Origin: an uncultured Propionivibrio sp.
GTDB lineage: Bacteria > Pseudomonadota > Gammaproteobacteria > Burkholderiales > Rhodocyclaceae
Length of the DNA: 64,000 nt
Direction: 5' to 3'
Assembly: GCF_963666255.1 (NCBI RefSeq)
Contig: NZ_OY762655.1
Location: 1,240,001 to 1,304,000, forward strand
Of this stretch, positions 19,665 through 28,662 are shown in pieces; positions within the stretch are counted from its first letter, which is position 1, and each line of letters begins with the position of its first letter. The notes beneath the pieces are model-generated. The model was given only the letters and a program-made list of their open reading frames with translations. It had not been told where the DNA came from and searched no databases. Position numbers and translations under genes: made by a program.

Positions 19665-20327
19665 TCAAGACACGTTCAGAAAATCCCTGATCGCCATCAC
19701 GCCAAGCCGTGGACTTGAAAAAACGGGCCTGCCGGTGGCCGCGACGATCGCCTCCTGCATTCGTGCCATCGACCCCTGGGCCAGGATGATGGCATCGGCC
19801 TCGCTGGCGACCTTGATCGCCGCGTCCAGCAAGAGCGCATCGTGCTTCTCCGGCTGCCCGTCAACGAGTGCCTCGAATGCTCCCTGCGCCATGCCTTCAA
19901 TGATGCGGATCGGCTTCTGCAATTGCGCAGCAACCGAGCGAACCAGACCGAGCGTCGGAACGAGGGTGGTCGGATTGGTCATCATCACCGCAATCGATGT
20001 CCCGACACCGACCGCCTGTCGAACCATTGGCTCGTCGATCTTCAGAATCGGAACCCTGGAAAACGGCCGGATCTGATCGACGATGTCGCCCATTGAAGAA
20101 CATGTATTGAAAATGACATCGGCACCCATGTCCTCGCACGCGCGGTAGTATGCCGACAAGCGCCGACGCACATCGGTCGTGACACTGTGCCCTGCCCGCA
20201 TGACGTCGGCGATCAGGCTGTCGTCGAATATATTGACCAGCCGATGCTCCGGAATGAGTTCTGCAAACAAGGCCTTGGTCGGTTCGATCAGGGACTGCGC
20301 CGTATAGACCGCTGCCACGGTTTTCAT
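19665..20327 (-). CDS. Asp/Glu-racemase-fold protein with a single catalytic Cys
   Basis: A 220-residue member of the Asp/Glu/hydantoin racemase superfamily. The first catalytic Cys is present (Cys76 in FNTCSSMGD). At the position of the second, the sequence reads ILAQGSMAR with Gln184 in place of Cys. Two-base racemisation therefore looks impossible. One-Cys relatives such as arylmalonate decarboxylase or maleate isomerase carry out different reactions. Its start overlaps the SDR stop (ATGA), tying it to the sugar operon. Confidence 0.75.
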   Translation of the reverse strand: MKTVAAVYTAQSLIEPTKALFAELIPEHRLVNIFDDSLIADVMRAGHSVTTDVRRRLSAYYRACEDMGADVIFNTCSSMGDIVDQIRPFSRVPILKIDEPMVRQAVGVGTSIAVMMTNPTTLVPTLGLVRSVAAQLQKPIRIIEGMAQGAFEALVDGQPEKHDALLLDAAIKVASEADAIILAQGSMARMQEAIVAATGRPVFSSPRLGVMAIRDFLNVS

Positions 20328-21361
20328 TTTCCCTCCTGTGCATTGCCTGCCGCGATCGCCGCCATCTGCGCCGAGAAAGCACCATGAAGCGCCACCAGTC
20401 CATCCTCCAGCTCGTCCTTTTGCCGATCGACCTCATGCGCTTCCGTCTCATACCAGGCCAGAATCGCCTTCAGTCCGTCCCGTAGCGACACGTCGGCCCT
20501 GAAATCGGGAATCACGCTCCTCAGCTTCGTGTTATCGAACAGGCCCGAATGCGATTTCTCGAAATACAAATGGGGACAAAGATCCGGCGCCGCGATTCGA
20601 AGCAACTCCGAAGGCAAGTGGACGATCTCCGGCGTCCGGCCAAGTAGGTGACCGAATTCGAGATACAGGTCGTTCCAAAGGCAGCGTTCTTCGCTGGTGA
20701 CATGGAAATCCTGGCCAAAGGTGAAGGGATTGCCGGCGATGCCAACATAAGCCTTGGCCAGATCGGGGACAAAAGTAAAACTCCATGGCGTCGTCCCGTC
20801 ACCGAACATCACCAGGGGCTTGCCGCGCCTGATTCGGTCAACGATCCCGAAGTTCTGGCGCAGCACGCCGATATTCATCGCCCCCGGCCCGTAGGTCAAT
20901 GACGGACGAATGACGGTGATCGGCAGACAATCCTGCCGGATCGATTCCCACAGGACCCGCTCCATGGCTGCCTTGTGAAAGGCGTATGGAAAGTCCGGAT
21001 CGTCCCAGAGTGCCTCCTGATCCTCAATCGTCGGCACGCTCCGGTAGGGGCGCTTGTAGGCTGCGACACTCGACGTCACGATCACCTGTCCGGCATTCCC
21101 CGAAAATGCCCGTATCGTCGAACGCGCATCGTCGGCGGTGAAACAGATCATGTCGATTACCACGTCATAACGCGTCCGTCGCATGGCGTCTTCGAATTCG
21201 GCGCGCCGTGACCGGTCTCCGACAATCCGCGAAACAGCCTTGCCGAAGCCCGGATCGCGATTGCCGCGGTTGAACACGGTCACGTCGTGCCCGGCATCGA
21301 CGAATTGCCGGACGATCTCCCGGCTGATCACTCCTGTACCACCCAAAATCAGGACGTTCAT
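20324..21361 (-). CDS. NAD-dependent epimerase/dehydratase (extended SDR)
   Basis: A 345-residue extended short-chain dehydrogenase. The NAD site is MNVLILGGTGVISREIV at the N-terminus; the active-site Tyr-x3-Lys is YAFHK. DMICFTADDARSTIRAF and the C-terminal substrate part resemble sugar-nucleotide-epimerase-like proteins. It may oxidise or epimerise a free sugar or lactone taken in by the neighbouring ABC importer. It lies 9 bp after the hydroxyacid dehydrogenase gene and overlaps the racemase-like gene by 4 bases. Confidence 0.85.
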   Translation of the reverse strand: MNVLILGGTGVISREIVRQFVDAGHDVTVFNRGNRDPGFGKAVSRIVGDRSRRAEFEDAMRRTRYDVVIDMICFTADDARSTIRAFSGNAGQVIVTSSVAAYKRPYRSVPTIEDQEALWDDPDFPYAFHKAAMERVLWESIRQDCLPITVIRPSLTYGPGAMNIGVLRQNFGIVDRIRRGKPLVMFGDGTTPWSFTFVPDLAKAYVGIAGNPFTFGQDFHVTSEERCLWNDLYLEFGHLLGRTPEIVHLPSELLRIAAPDLCPHLYFEKSHSGLFDNTKLRSVIPDFRADVSLRDGLKAILAWYETEAHEVDRQKDELEDGLVALHGAFSAQMAAIAAGNAQEGK

Positions 21362-21370
21362 CGCCGTGCC

Positions 21371-22264
21371 TCAATGCTGCTTGTCGATCACGTGTCCGCT
21401 CCATGCTTCATAGAGTTTGACCACGCTGCTCAAGTCCTCGTCTCCCCAGCCGCGTTCCAGCGCCTCACCGTAAACGGCGCGGGCCGCGGTGAACACGGGA
21501 ATCGATACGCCCAGTTCGCCGGCCTGGCGGGTGACCAGGCGCGCATCCTTGTTCAACATGGCCAGGGAGAATGCCGGTGAGAAATCGCGCCCGATGATTT
21601 TCGGCAACTTGGCCTCTGACACCGCGCTCTTGGCACCGCCCTGCCCGACGATTTGCAGGAATAGCTCGGGATCGATACCGCTCTTTGCGACGATTGAAAC
21701 CGCCTCGATGAAGGAGAGCAGATTGATGGCGTACATGGTGTTGTTCGCGAGTTTGGCGTAGGAACCCGATCCGCTCGCGCCGAGATGGAACGCCGCCTTG
21801 CCCATGGCCATGAAGAGCGGCTGGCAGCGGTCGAACACCGCCTTGTCTCCGCCAACCATGAACCCGAGTTTCCCCTCTTTGGCTTGGGGCGCGCTGCCGG
21901 TCACCGGACAGTCGAGCATGACGACGCCAAGACGCGCCACGGCTTCCGCAATCCGGATGCTGGTCAACGGAAGAATGGTGCTGCTGTTCAATATCACCAG
22001 GCCGGGCTTCGCTCCGCTGGACAGCCCGTTTTCGCCGAGCACCACCGCCTCGACATCATCGTCGGCCGACACCATGACGATCACCGCTTCCGCCCCCGCG
22101 GCGACGGCTGCCGGCGTGGGGCATCTCGTCGCGCCCAGCGCTTCCAGCGATTTCCCCTTGTCGGCCGAGCGTACATAAAAACTGAGTTCATAACCGGCCT
22201 TCAGCAGGTTTTCCGCCATCGCCAAGCCCATGATGCCCAATCCGACAAAACCGATCTTCTTCAT
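21371..22264 (-). CDS. Beta-hydroxyacid dehydrogenase (3-hydroxyisobutyrate / L-threonate type)
   Basis: A 297-residue enzyme. The Rossmann motif is GFVGLGIMGLAMAENL at the start. The substrate-binding segment CPVTGSAPQAKEGKLGFMVG and the catalytic-Lys segment GSGSYAKLANNTM follow the family order. Relatives oxidise 3-hydroxyisobutyrate, tartronate semialdehyde or L-threonate. In this operon a sugar-acid substrate is likely. I start at MKKIGFVG; a longer frame adds four residues without a better ribosome site. Confidence 0.88.
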   Translation of the reverse strand: MKKIGFVGLGIMGLAMAENLLKAGYELSFYVRSADKGKSLEALGATRCPTPAAVAAGAEAVIVMVSADDDVEAVVLGENGLSSGAKPGLVILNSSTILPLTSIRIAEAVARLGVVMLDCPVTGSAPQAKEGKLGFMVGGDKAVFDRCQPLFMAMGKAAFHLGASGSGSYAKLANNTMYAINLLSFIEAVSIVAKSGIDPELFLQIVGQGGAKSAVSEAKLPKIIGRDFSPAFSLAMLNKDARLVTRQAGELGVSIPVFTAARAVYGEALERGWGDEDLSSVVKLYEAWSGHVIDKQH

Positions 22265-22342
22265 TACCAGCCTCACTGAGAAATAATGTTGCGAAATGGA
22301 AGTGACAGTCCCCCCGGACGATCATCGCGCTCAAATTGCCGT

Positions 22343-23344
22343 CTAATCGAGAAACTCGACCGGCCGCATGACTTTTCTCGATTCCCGCTTCAGCACCAGA
22401 ATTCGCTGGACGACAATGAACACGCACAACAGGAAAGCGATCGCGATACGCGTCCACCACGAATTCAAATCCCCCTGAAACGTGATGAGCGTCTGCATGA
22501 TGCCCTCGATCATCACCCCGAAAACCGCGCCAATCACATAGCCGACACCGCCTGTCATCAGCGTGCCGCCAATCACCGCCGCGGCGATGGCATCCATTTC
22601 CAGGGCCATGGCATTCAGGCCATAAGCAGAAAGCATGTAAAAGCAGAAGACGATACCGGCGAGCCCGGAAGTGAAGCCACTCAGGGTGTAGGCCATGACC
22701 TTTGTCCTGTCGACCGGCAGCCCCATCAATCGCGCCGATTGCTCGTTGCCGCCGATGGCGTAGACGGCACGACCAAAACGGGTGAAATGGGCGATGTAGA
22801 TGTATATCGCCAAAATCGCCAGGGCGATGAGAACGCTGGTCGAAATGACCGCTCCCGGCATCAACTTGATGCGAGTTGTCGCCATTGTCATGAAGAACGG
22901 GTCGGTGATTGGAACCGTATCCTGGTTGATCATGAAACACATCCCGCGGGCAATGAACATCCCGCAGAGGGTTGATATGAATGGCTGGAACTTCTGGTAG
23001 GTGATCAGCCATCCCTGTATGAAACCAAAGAGCGAGCAGACGCCGAGAACCGCGAGAATGGCCAAGGCCGGATGGAAATTCAGATGCGACATCGAATACG
23101 CCACGACCATCGATGACAAAGCGATCAGCGCACCGCATGACAAATCGATTCCGCCCATAATGATGATCATTGCCTGGCTGAGCGCCACGATGATCAAAAA
23201 GGAGTTATCAACGAGCAGGTTCAGAACCACCTGCATCGAAAAGAACCCGCGGTACGACACCGACCCGGCGACGAAGAGCCCGCCAAACAAGGCGATGGTG
23301 ATGAGTAGCGGGATGAATTTGGAATTGATCTGCAAGCTTTTCAT
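22343..23344 (-). CDS. yjfF: Sugar ABC transporter permease, YjfF type
   Basis: A 333-residue RbsC-like permease with 8-10 helices. GGIDLSCGALIALSSMVVAY, YAIGGNEQSARLMGLPVDRT and SWWTRIAIAFLLCVFIVVQR align by eye with YjfF of the E. coli galactofuranose importer. It overlaps the previous permease by 4 bases. Two different permeases in one operon, as in YtfT-YjfF, implies a heterodimeric membrane part. Confidence 0.88.
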   Translation of the reverse strand: MKSLQINSKFIPLLITIALFGGLFVAGSVSYRGFFSMQVVLNLLVDNSFLIIVALSQAMIIIMGGIDLSCGALIALSSMVVAYSMSHLNFHPALAILAVLGVCSLFGFIQGWLITYQKFQPFISTLCGMFIARGMCFMINQDTVPITDPFFMTMATTRIKLMPGAVISTSVLIALAILAIYIYIAHFTRFGRAVYAIGGNEQSARLMGLPVDRTKVMAYTLSGFTSGLAGIVFCFYMLSAYGLNAMALEMDAIAAAVIGGTLMTGGVGYVIGAVFGVMIEGIMQTLITFQGDLNSWWTRIAIAFLLCVFIVVQRILVLKRESRKVMRPVEFLD

Positions 23345-24411
23345 GCTTTCGCCTCCTTCGCCTTGAGCGCCGTCGCTCCGCCCGCCGCCTTGAGCGATGT
23401 CTTGCCCATCTGCGACTGGACCAGGTAGATCACAATGACAACCAGGGCTTTGACGACCATGGTTACCTCCGGCGGAACCCCAATTGCATAAATCGTCGTG
23501 GTCAGGGTTTGCACGACCAAGGCGCCGATGACGCTGCCAATGATCGAGAACCGCCCACCTGCCATCGAATTCCCGCCGAGGACGACCGACAGGATCGCAT
23601 CGAGTTCGATAAACAATCCGGCGCTATTGGCATCGGCCGACTTGACCTCCGAAGCGATGATGATTCCGGCGATACCTGCGCATAAGCCGCTGATGGCATA
23701 ACAGGCCCAGGTCACCGTCTGCACGTCCAGACCGGTGAAACGGCTGGATACCCGGTTGGAGCCGATTGACTCCAGGAAAAGCCCGAATGCCGTCTTCTTG
23801 ACCAGCCACATCACCAGCGCCAGGAAGGCGGCAACCAGGTAGATGGAAAACGGCAAGCCGAGGAAAAAGCCGGAGCCGATGTAGAAGAACGGTTCGTAAT
23901 ACACCGTAATCACGTTGCCGTTGACGATGAGTTGCGCGATGCCGCGTCCGGCCACCAGCAGAATGAGGGTGCCGACCATCGCGTTGACACCCAGCTTGGC
24001 GATCAACAGGCCGTTCCACAAACCCGATACGACGGAAGCGATCAATGCCACCAGGATGGCCACCAACATGGGATTGTGCGCCGCATATTTTTGGACGCCA
24101 TCGACAAAGACCATGTCACCGCCGATCATGATGGCAGTAATCGCCCCGGAAATTGCCAGCACCGAACCGACGGAAATGTCGATACCGCCGGAAGCGATCA
24201 CCAGGGTCATGCCGATCGCCATGAACATCAGGGGCGTAGCCCGATTGACGATGTCGATCAGGCTGCCGTACAGATGCCCGTCGATAATCTCGATGTGAAA
24301 GAAGCCCTTGATATAGAAGAAATCGAAGGTCAGAAGCACGACCAGGGCAAACAGCGGCCAGAAGAGCTGTCGATCAATCAGCCGCTTGTCCAGTTTTTTC
24401 CTCGCATCCAT
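23341..24411 (-). CDS. ytfT: Sugar ABC transporter permease, YtfT type
   Basis: A 356-residue RbsC-like permease. The segment DGHLYGSLIDIVNRATPLMF followed by GMTLVIASGGIDISVGSVLA is strikingly like YtfT. It shares one base with the ATPase stop (TGATG) and overlaps the next permease by 4 bases, so the three membrane/ATPase genes are tightly coupled. Confidence 0.9.
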   Translation of the reverse strand: MDARKKLDKRLIDRQLFWPLFALVVLLTFDFFYIKGFFHIEIIDGHLYGSLIDIVNRATPLMFMAIGMTLVIASGGIDISVGSVLAISGAITAIMIGGDMVFVDGVQKYAAHNPMLVAILVALIASVVSGLWNGLLIAKLGVNAMVGTLILLVAGRGIAQLIVNGNVITVYYEPFFYIGSGFFLGLPFSIYLVAAFLALVMWLVKKTAFGLFLESIGSNRVSSRFTGLDVQTVTWACYAISGLCAGIAGIIIASEVKSADANSAGLFIELDAILSVVLGGNSMAGGRFSIIGSVIGALVVQTLTTTIYAIGVPPEVTMVVKALVVIVIYLVQSQMGKTSLKAAGGATALKAKEAKA

Positions 24412-25931
24412 CAGTTCAGCCCTCCAGCGATCGTCTTCATGACGTTGAGCTCGGAAATCTCCTTGTTCCTCAACTCTCCGATCTTTTGTTTATCCTTGTA
24501 GACCGCCATCCGGCTACAGCAACGAACCATTTCATCGAGCTCCGAGGAAATCAGCAGAACCGCTTTTCCTTCGCCCGATAACTGCAGGACCAGTTTCTGC
24601 ACTTCGGCCTTGGCGCCGATATCGATCCCCCGCGTCGGCTCGTCGAGAATCAACAGTTCCGGATCGGTCGCCAACCAGCGCGCCAGCAGTACCTTTTGCT
24701 GGTTTCCGCCGCTAAGATTGCCGACAAGCTGTTCGATGCTGGGCGTGACGATGTTCAGCAACTTGACATATTTGTCGGCGATTTCCTCCTGCTCCTTGCG
24801 CGTCAGGAATGCCAGCAAGCCACGTTTTCCTTGCAGCGCCAGCACGATGTTTTCCCGGATCGTGAGATTGGCGACGATCCCCTCGGTCTTCCGGTTCTCG
24901 GAACAAAAGCCGAAGCCGAGTCGTATTGCATCTGCCGGTTTGCGGATCGAAACACTTTCACCGTTGACGGACACATCGCCGCTATCCGGTGCGTCGATCC
25001 CGAAGATCACTCTCGCGCTTTCCGTTCGCCCTGATCCGAGCAATCCGGCCAGACCCATGACCTCGCCCTTGCCGATGCTGATGTCGAAGGGATTTATCGA
25101 CCCGAGCTGACCGAGCTGCGTCGCCCGGTAATACACACCCTCGGTCTCCGCCGACGCCGTATCGCTGAGACTCTCCTTGATACCCTTTTCAAATTCCTCG
25201 AGATCCTTGCCGATCATCTTGGCGATCAATTGCAAGCGATCCAGACTGGCCGTCTCGAATTGACCGACCAACTGACCATTACGAAGAATGGTGATCCGAT
25301 CGGTGATTTCATAGACCTGTTCGAGAAAATGCGTGATGAATATGATGCCGATCCCGGCGCTCTTCAGCTTCCGCATGACCCGGAACAGATTGGCGACCTC
25401 GGTCTTGTTGAGACTCGACGTCGGTTCGTCGAGGACAAGAATTTTTGCCGAGATATCAAGCGCACGGGCGATAGCCACCATTTGCTGAATGGCAACCGAA
25501 TATTCATCCAGCCTCGCCGTCACGTCCAGTTTGACGTTCAGCCGCGCCAAGGCTTCTGCGGATCGCCGATTGACATCATCCCAATCGATCTTTCCGCCCC
25601 GCGTCGGCTCGCGACCGACGAAAATGTTTTCGGCAACCGACAAATTCGGGCAGAGATTGACCTCCTGATAGACGGTACTGATCCCCAAGGCCGGCGCTTC
25701 CATCGGTGTCCTCGGGCGAATCGGACGTCCTTCCAGGATGATTTCGCCGCTGTCGTGGATCTCAACACCGGTCAGTACCTTGATCAGCGTCGACTTGCCG
25801 GCGCCGTTTTCTCCGCAGACGGCATGAATCTCGCCATGCCGGAGTTCGAAATCAACATGATTAAGTGCCTTAACGCCTGGAAATTCCTTGCAAACCCTGA
25901 GCATTTTCAAGAGCGGATCTCGTGTCCCCAT
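24411..25931 (-). CDS. ytfR: Sugar ABC transporter ATPase, YtfR/RbsA type (two NBDs)
   Basis: A 506-residue protein with two nucleotide-binding domains in tandem. The first has GENGAGKST, a Q-loop in TVYQEVNL and ILVLDEPTSSL. The second has a degenerate Walker A (GLLGSGRTE), the signature LSGGNQQKV and LILDEPTRGID, a normal asymmetry in RbsA/YtfR proteins. IFVGREPTRGGKIDW and IFITHFLEQVYEITDRITIL closely match YtfR. The start follows GGAGGG by 8 bases; the open frame continues to 26009. Confidence 0.92.
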   Translation of the reverse strand: MGTRDPLLKMLRVCKEFPGVKALNHVDFELRHGEIHAVCGENGAGKSTLIKVLTGVEIHDSGEIILEGRPIRPRTPMEAPALGISTVYQEVNLCPNLSVAENIFVGREPTRGGKIDWDDVNRRSAEALARLNVKLDVTARLDEYSVAIQQMVAIARALDISAKILVLDEPTSSLNKTEVANLFRVMRKLKSAGIGIIFITHFLEQVYEITDRITILRNGQLVGQFETASLDRLQLIAKMIGKDLEEFEKGIKESLSDTASAETEGVYYRATQLGQLGSINPFDISIGKGEVMGLAGLLGSGRTESARVIFGIDAPDSGDVSVNGESVSIRKPADAIRLGFGFCSENRKTEGIVANLTIRENIVLALQGKRGLLAFLTRKEQEEIADKYVKLLNIVTPSIEQLVGNLSGGNQQKVLLARWLATDPELLILDEPTRGIDIGAKAEVQKLVLQLSGEGKAVLLISSELDEMVRCCSRMAVYKDKQKIGELRNKEISELNVMKTIAGGLN

Positions 25932-26012
25932 ATGGCTAGCCCTCCCGGTCTTTACTTCAAAGTGAATCCATCTTCCTCGCGGACGCTTCCCTGCCCGATT
26001 CCCCTGCATCCG

Positions 26013-26056
26013 TCCCCGACGCGGCTCGGCACATAGCAGCCGAGCCGTGACGGGGA
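26013..26056 (-). promoter_or_regulatory. Intercistronic stem-loop between binding protein and ATPase genes
   Basis: An 18-base stem (26013-26030 with 26039-26056, one mismatch and one wobble) around an 8-base loop. There is no T-run after it. Such hairpins after binding-protein genes commonly protect the upstream mRNA or partly stop transcription, giving more binding protein than membrane parts. The position, in the 148-bp gap, fits that use. Confidence 0.65.
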
Positions 26057-26079
26057 GCGGAATGCCATCGGCGTATCCG

Positions 26080-27072
26080 TTAATACAGACGAGTGGGAAG
26101 TTCCCGCGCCGCGGTTTCTGCCGGATAAACCGTGTTCTTGAGCTTGACCCAGGCCGGGATCGGATTCTTCGCCTGATAGTCGCGAATCACCTGAATAAGC
26201 GGTTTGGCATAATCGACCGGGTTCTCGACCGTCGCCGCCTGTTTGCCGGAAATCATTGCTTCGAAGGCACCTTTGACGCCATCAATGCCGACGATGATGA
26301 TGTCTTTGCCCGGCTTCAACCCGGCCTCTTCGATCGCCTGCATGGCGCCGATACCCATGTCATCCGAATGAGTGAACAGCGCATCGATCTTGACGCCTTC
26401 TGCCTTCGTTGACTTCAGGAAGGCTTCCATGACTTCCTTGCCTTTCGCACGGGTGAAGTCTCCGGATTGCGTCTTGACGATCTTCAGCTTGCTTTGTCCC
26501 TTGATGACTTCCTCGAAGCCAGCCTTCCGCTCGACGGCGGAGGACGCGCCAACCGTCCCTTCAAGCTGGACGACATTGACCGGCACCTTGGCATCCTTGA
26601 ACTTTTCGATCATGAAGTTGGCAGCAAAGCGGCCGGCATCCATGTTATCCGGGCCGATAAACGTCACCGTATGGTCCTCGAGCTTGACCGCGCTGGTCTT
26701 GACCAGTCGATTGATGACGATCACCGGGATCTTCGCTTCCTTTGCTTCCTGCAGCACGGAATCCCAGCCGGTCTGGACAACCGGAGCGAAAACGATGAAG
26801 TCGACCTTCTGCAAAATGAAAGTGCGCAGCGCCTTGAGCTGGTTCTCCTGCTTCTGTTGCGCATCGGAGAAGATCAACTCCATATCCTTCTCTTTCGCAA
26901 TGGTTTCCTTCATGATCTTCGACATGGCCACACGCCATTCCGTCTCGGCGCCGACTTGCGAGAATCCGATGATCAATTTCTTGCCTGTCTGTGCCAACGA
27001 TGCTTGCGGAGCCAACATGCAAAGTCCCAGTGACGCCAGCAACACCGCGAACAATCTATATGCTTTATTCAT
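26080..27072 (-). CDS. ytfQ: Sugar ABC transporter periplasmic binding protein, YtfQ type
   Basis: A 330-residue periplasmic-binding-protein-type-1 family member with a signal peptide (MNKAYRLFAVLLASLGLCML, cleavage near ASLAQ). IGFSQVGAETEWR, DAQQKQENQLKALRTFI, FAPVVQTGWDSVLQEAKEAK and SGDFTRAKGKEVMEAF follow YtfQ almost segment by segment. YtfQ binds galactofuranose; the ligand here may be that or another furanose sugar. GGAGA lies 6 bases before the ATG. It is the first gene of the nine-gene operon. Confidence 0.9.
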   Translation of the reverse strand: MNKAYRLFAVLLASLGLCMLAPQASLAQTGKKLIIGFSQVGAETEWRVAMSKIMKETIAKEKDMELIFSDAQQKQENQLKALRTFILQKVDFIVFAPVVQTGWDSVLQEAKEAKIPVIVINRLVKTSAVKLEDHTVTFIGPDNMDAGRFAANFMIEKFKDAKVPVNVVQLEGTVGASSAVERKAGFEEVIKGQSKLKIVKTQSGDFTRAKGKEVMEAFLKSTKAEGVKIDALFTHSDDMGIGAMQAIEEAGLKPGKDIIIVGIDGVKGAFEAMISGKQAATVENPVDYAKPLIQVIRDYQAKNPIPAWVKLKNTVYPAETAARELPTRLY

Positions 27073-27105
27073 ATATGTTCTCCAAAAAGTCATAACCCTC
27101 AGGTC

Positions 27106-27119
27106 GCGAACGCTTTCGC
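27106..27119. promoter_or_regulatory. Candidate operator upstream of the sugar operon
   Basis: GCGAACGCTTTCGC has arms GCGAA/TTCGC around a 4-base centre and lies 34 bases before the ytfQ-type start codon. The form and place suit a LacI/GntR-type repressor, but no such regulator gene is nearby, so this is only a candidate. Confidence 0.3.
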
Positions 27120-27499
27120 AGCGAGGCACACTTGGCGCTTCCTGCCTATTCAGACTAACAATCATTTTTTTTCCGCGTAAGTTGGAGATTTAATCCACCG
27201 TCGAGGGCGAATGAATGCCCTCCGGACAGGTGGAGATTTCCTCATCCCCCCGGGGTGATATGCGCGTCAACTTGCCGTAATCACGCGTGAAACAGTGTCA
27301 TTTCCGTGCCGCAGCAACGTCGATACGAATGCGTTAAATACTCGTTAACACGGGCTTTTTGGCAATCTTGGCGCAACGCGTGGCGCGTTCACGACGGCAG
27401 ATTCGCCGTCACGACAGTCGGATGCAGTGAAACTCGAAGGCGGCGAGACGCTGCGGTCCACAATCTGGCCAAGACTATTGGAATTGATTAAAAAGTTTC

Positions 27500-27527
27500 T
27501 TTGATCGCTCGCAAAGCGGGGTAATCT
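27500..27527 (+). promoter_or_regulatory. Candidate sigma-70 promoter for the TRAP-sensor unit
   Basis: TTTGAT (27500-27505) and TAATCT (27522-27527) are 16 bases apart, 35 bases before the solute-binding-protein ATG, with a GAGG ribosome site between. The match to consensus is weak. The rest of the divergent interval 27120-27499 shows only scattered dyads. Confidence 0.3.
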
Positions 27528-27562
27528 AATCACTGAAAGCAAAACACTTCTGAGGCACCCCC

Positions 27563-28585
27563 ATGAGTCGATTTTGTTATCTTTTTCTCTCCCTGTGCGG
27601 CATCGCGTTTTTCCTCTCCCCGCTGCCGGCAGCTTGCCAGACGCAGGGCAGCCTCCGACCGATCAGTCTGCGCGCGGCGCTGAACAATCCCAAAATCAGT
27701 GGCCAGTACCAGGGAATCCTCATTTTCAAAAAACTTGTCGAAGAAAGGACCGGTGGGCGGATCGTCGTTGAAGTAATTGCCGATGGCATTCTTGGCGACG
27801 AGGAGCAGCTCGCCGAGGGCATGCAACAGGGGATCGTGGACTTCACCATTCACTCGTCTGCTAAATATGCCAATTCAGTTCCCGAGATGGATATCTACAG
27901 TCCGCCCTACACATTCAAGAACTGGGATCACATGAAGGCGGTGATGAACAGTCCGGTCAATGACAAGCTAGTGCAGATCGTGATGGAAAGACGCGGCGAC
28001 CACTTTGTCGGCGTTTATACGGAAGGCTTGCGCAACGTCTTCACGCGAAAGGAAATTCACAAACTCGACGACCTCAAGGGACTCCGGCTACGGACGATGA
28101 CCGGGCCGAGCGAACTCGGCGCCTGGCGGGCTCTCGGCGCCAATCCGACGCCAACGGGCTATCTTGAACTGTATTCGGCGCTGCAGTCCGGCAGCGTCGA
28201 CGGCGCCGAGAACACCATGACGGCCCTGATCGGTATGCGCTTTCACGAAGCGGCGAAGTACGTCTTGCGGACCGCCCACAACTACATGGCGATGCCGGCC
28301 ATTTTGAGCGGGAAATTCGTCAAGAAACTGCCGAAGGATCTCGGTGAAATTGTCATCCAGGCGGCAAAGGACTCCGCTCGAGAGCAACTGGATTGGGCTA
28401 TCGAATTTGACCGAAATAACGAAAAAATCCTGAAAGAGCAGTATGGGGTAAAGATCACCGAGCTCTCGAAGGCAGATTATGAGAAGGCGCTGAGCATCTG
28501 TATGAGCCAGCATATCGAAAATGCCAAGAGAATCGGCATGGAGAGCGAGCAGAAATTGATTGCAGACCTGCGCAAGAAGTACTGA
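27563..28585 (+). CDS. Orphan TRAP-type solute-binding protein, likely sensor ligand carrier
   Basis: A 340-residue DctP-family periplasmic protein with a signal peptide (cleavage near AACQ, residue ~26). Family marks are LVEERTGGRIVVEVIADGIL, GLRLRTMTGPSELGAWRALG and YSALQSGSVDGAENTMTALI. No DctQ or DctM gene follows. Instead a response regulator and a histidine kinase lie 77 and about 850 bases downstream. In several systems a TRAP or tripartite binding protein feeds ligand status to a sensor kinase; that reading fits here but is inference. Confidence 0.88.
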   Translation: MSRFCYLFLSLCGIAFFLSPLPAACQTQGSLRPISLRAALNNPKISGQYQGILIFKKLVEERTGGRIVVEVIADGILGDEEQLAEGMQQGIVDFTIHSSAKYANSVPEMDIYSPPYTFKNWDHMKAVMNSPVNDKLVQIVMERRGDHFVGVYTEGLRNVFTRKEIHKLDDLKGLRLRTMTGPSELGAWRALGANPTPTGYLELYSALQSGSVDGAENTMTALIGMRFHEAAKYVLRTAHNYMAMPAILSGKFVKKLPKDLGEIVIQAAKDSAREQLDWAIEFDRNNEKILKEQYGVKITELSKADYEKALSICMSQHIENAKRIGMESEQKLIADLRKKY

Positions 28586-28662
28586 TTTCCTGCACCGCTC
28601 GCATCGCTGCTTCGGCTGCATTTCCGACAACCATTTTCGAATATTTATCGACCGTACTATCT

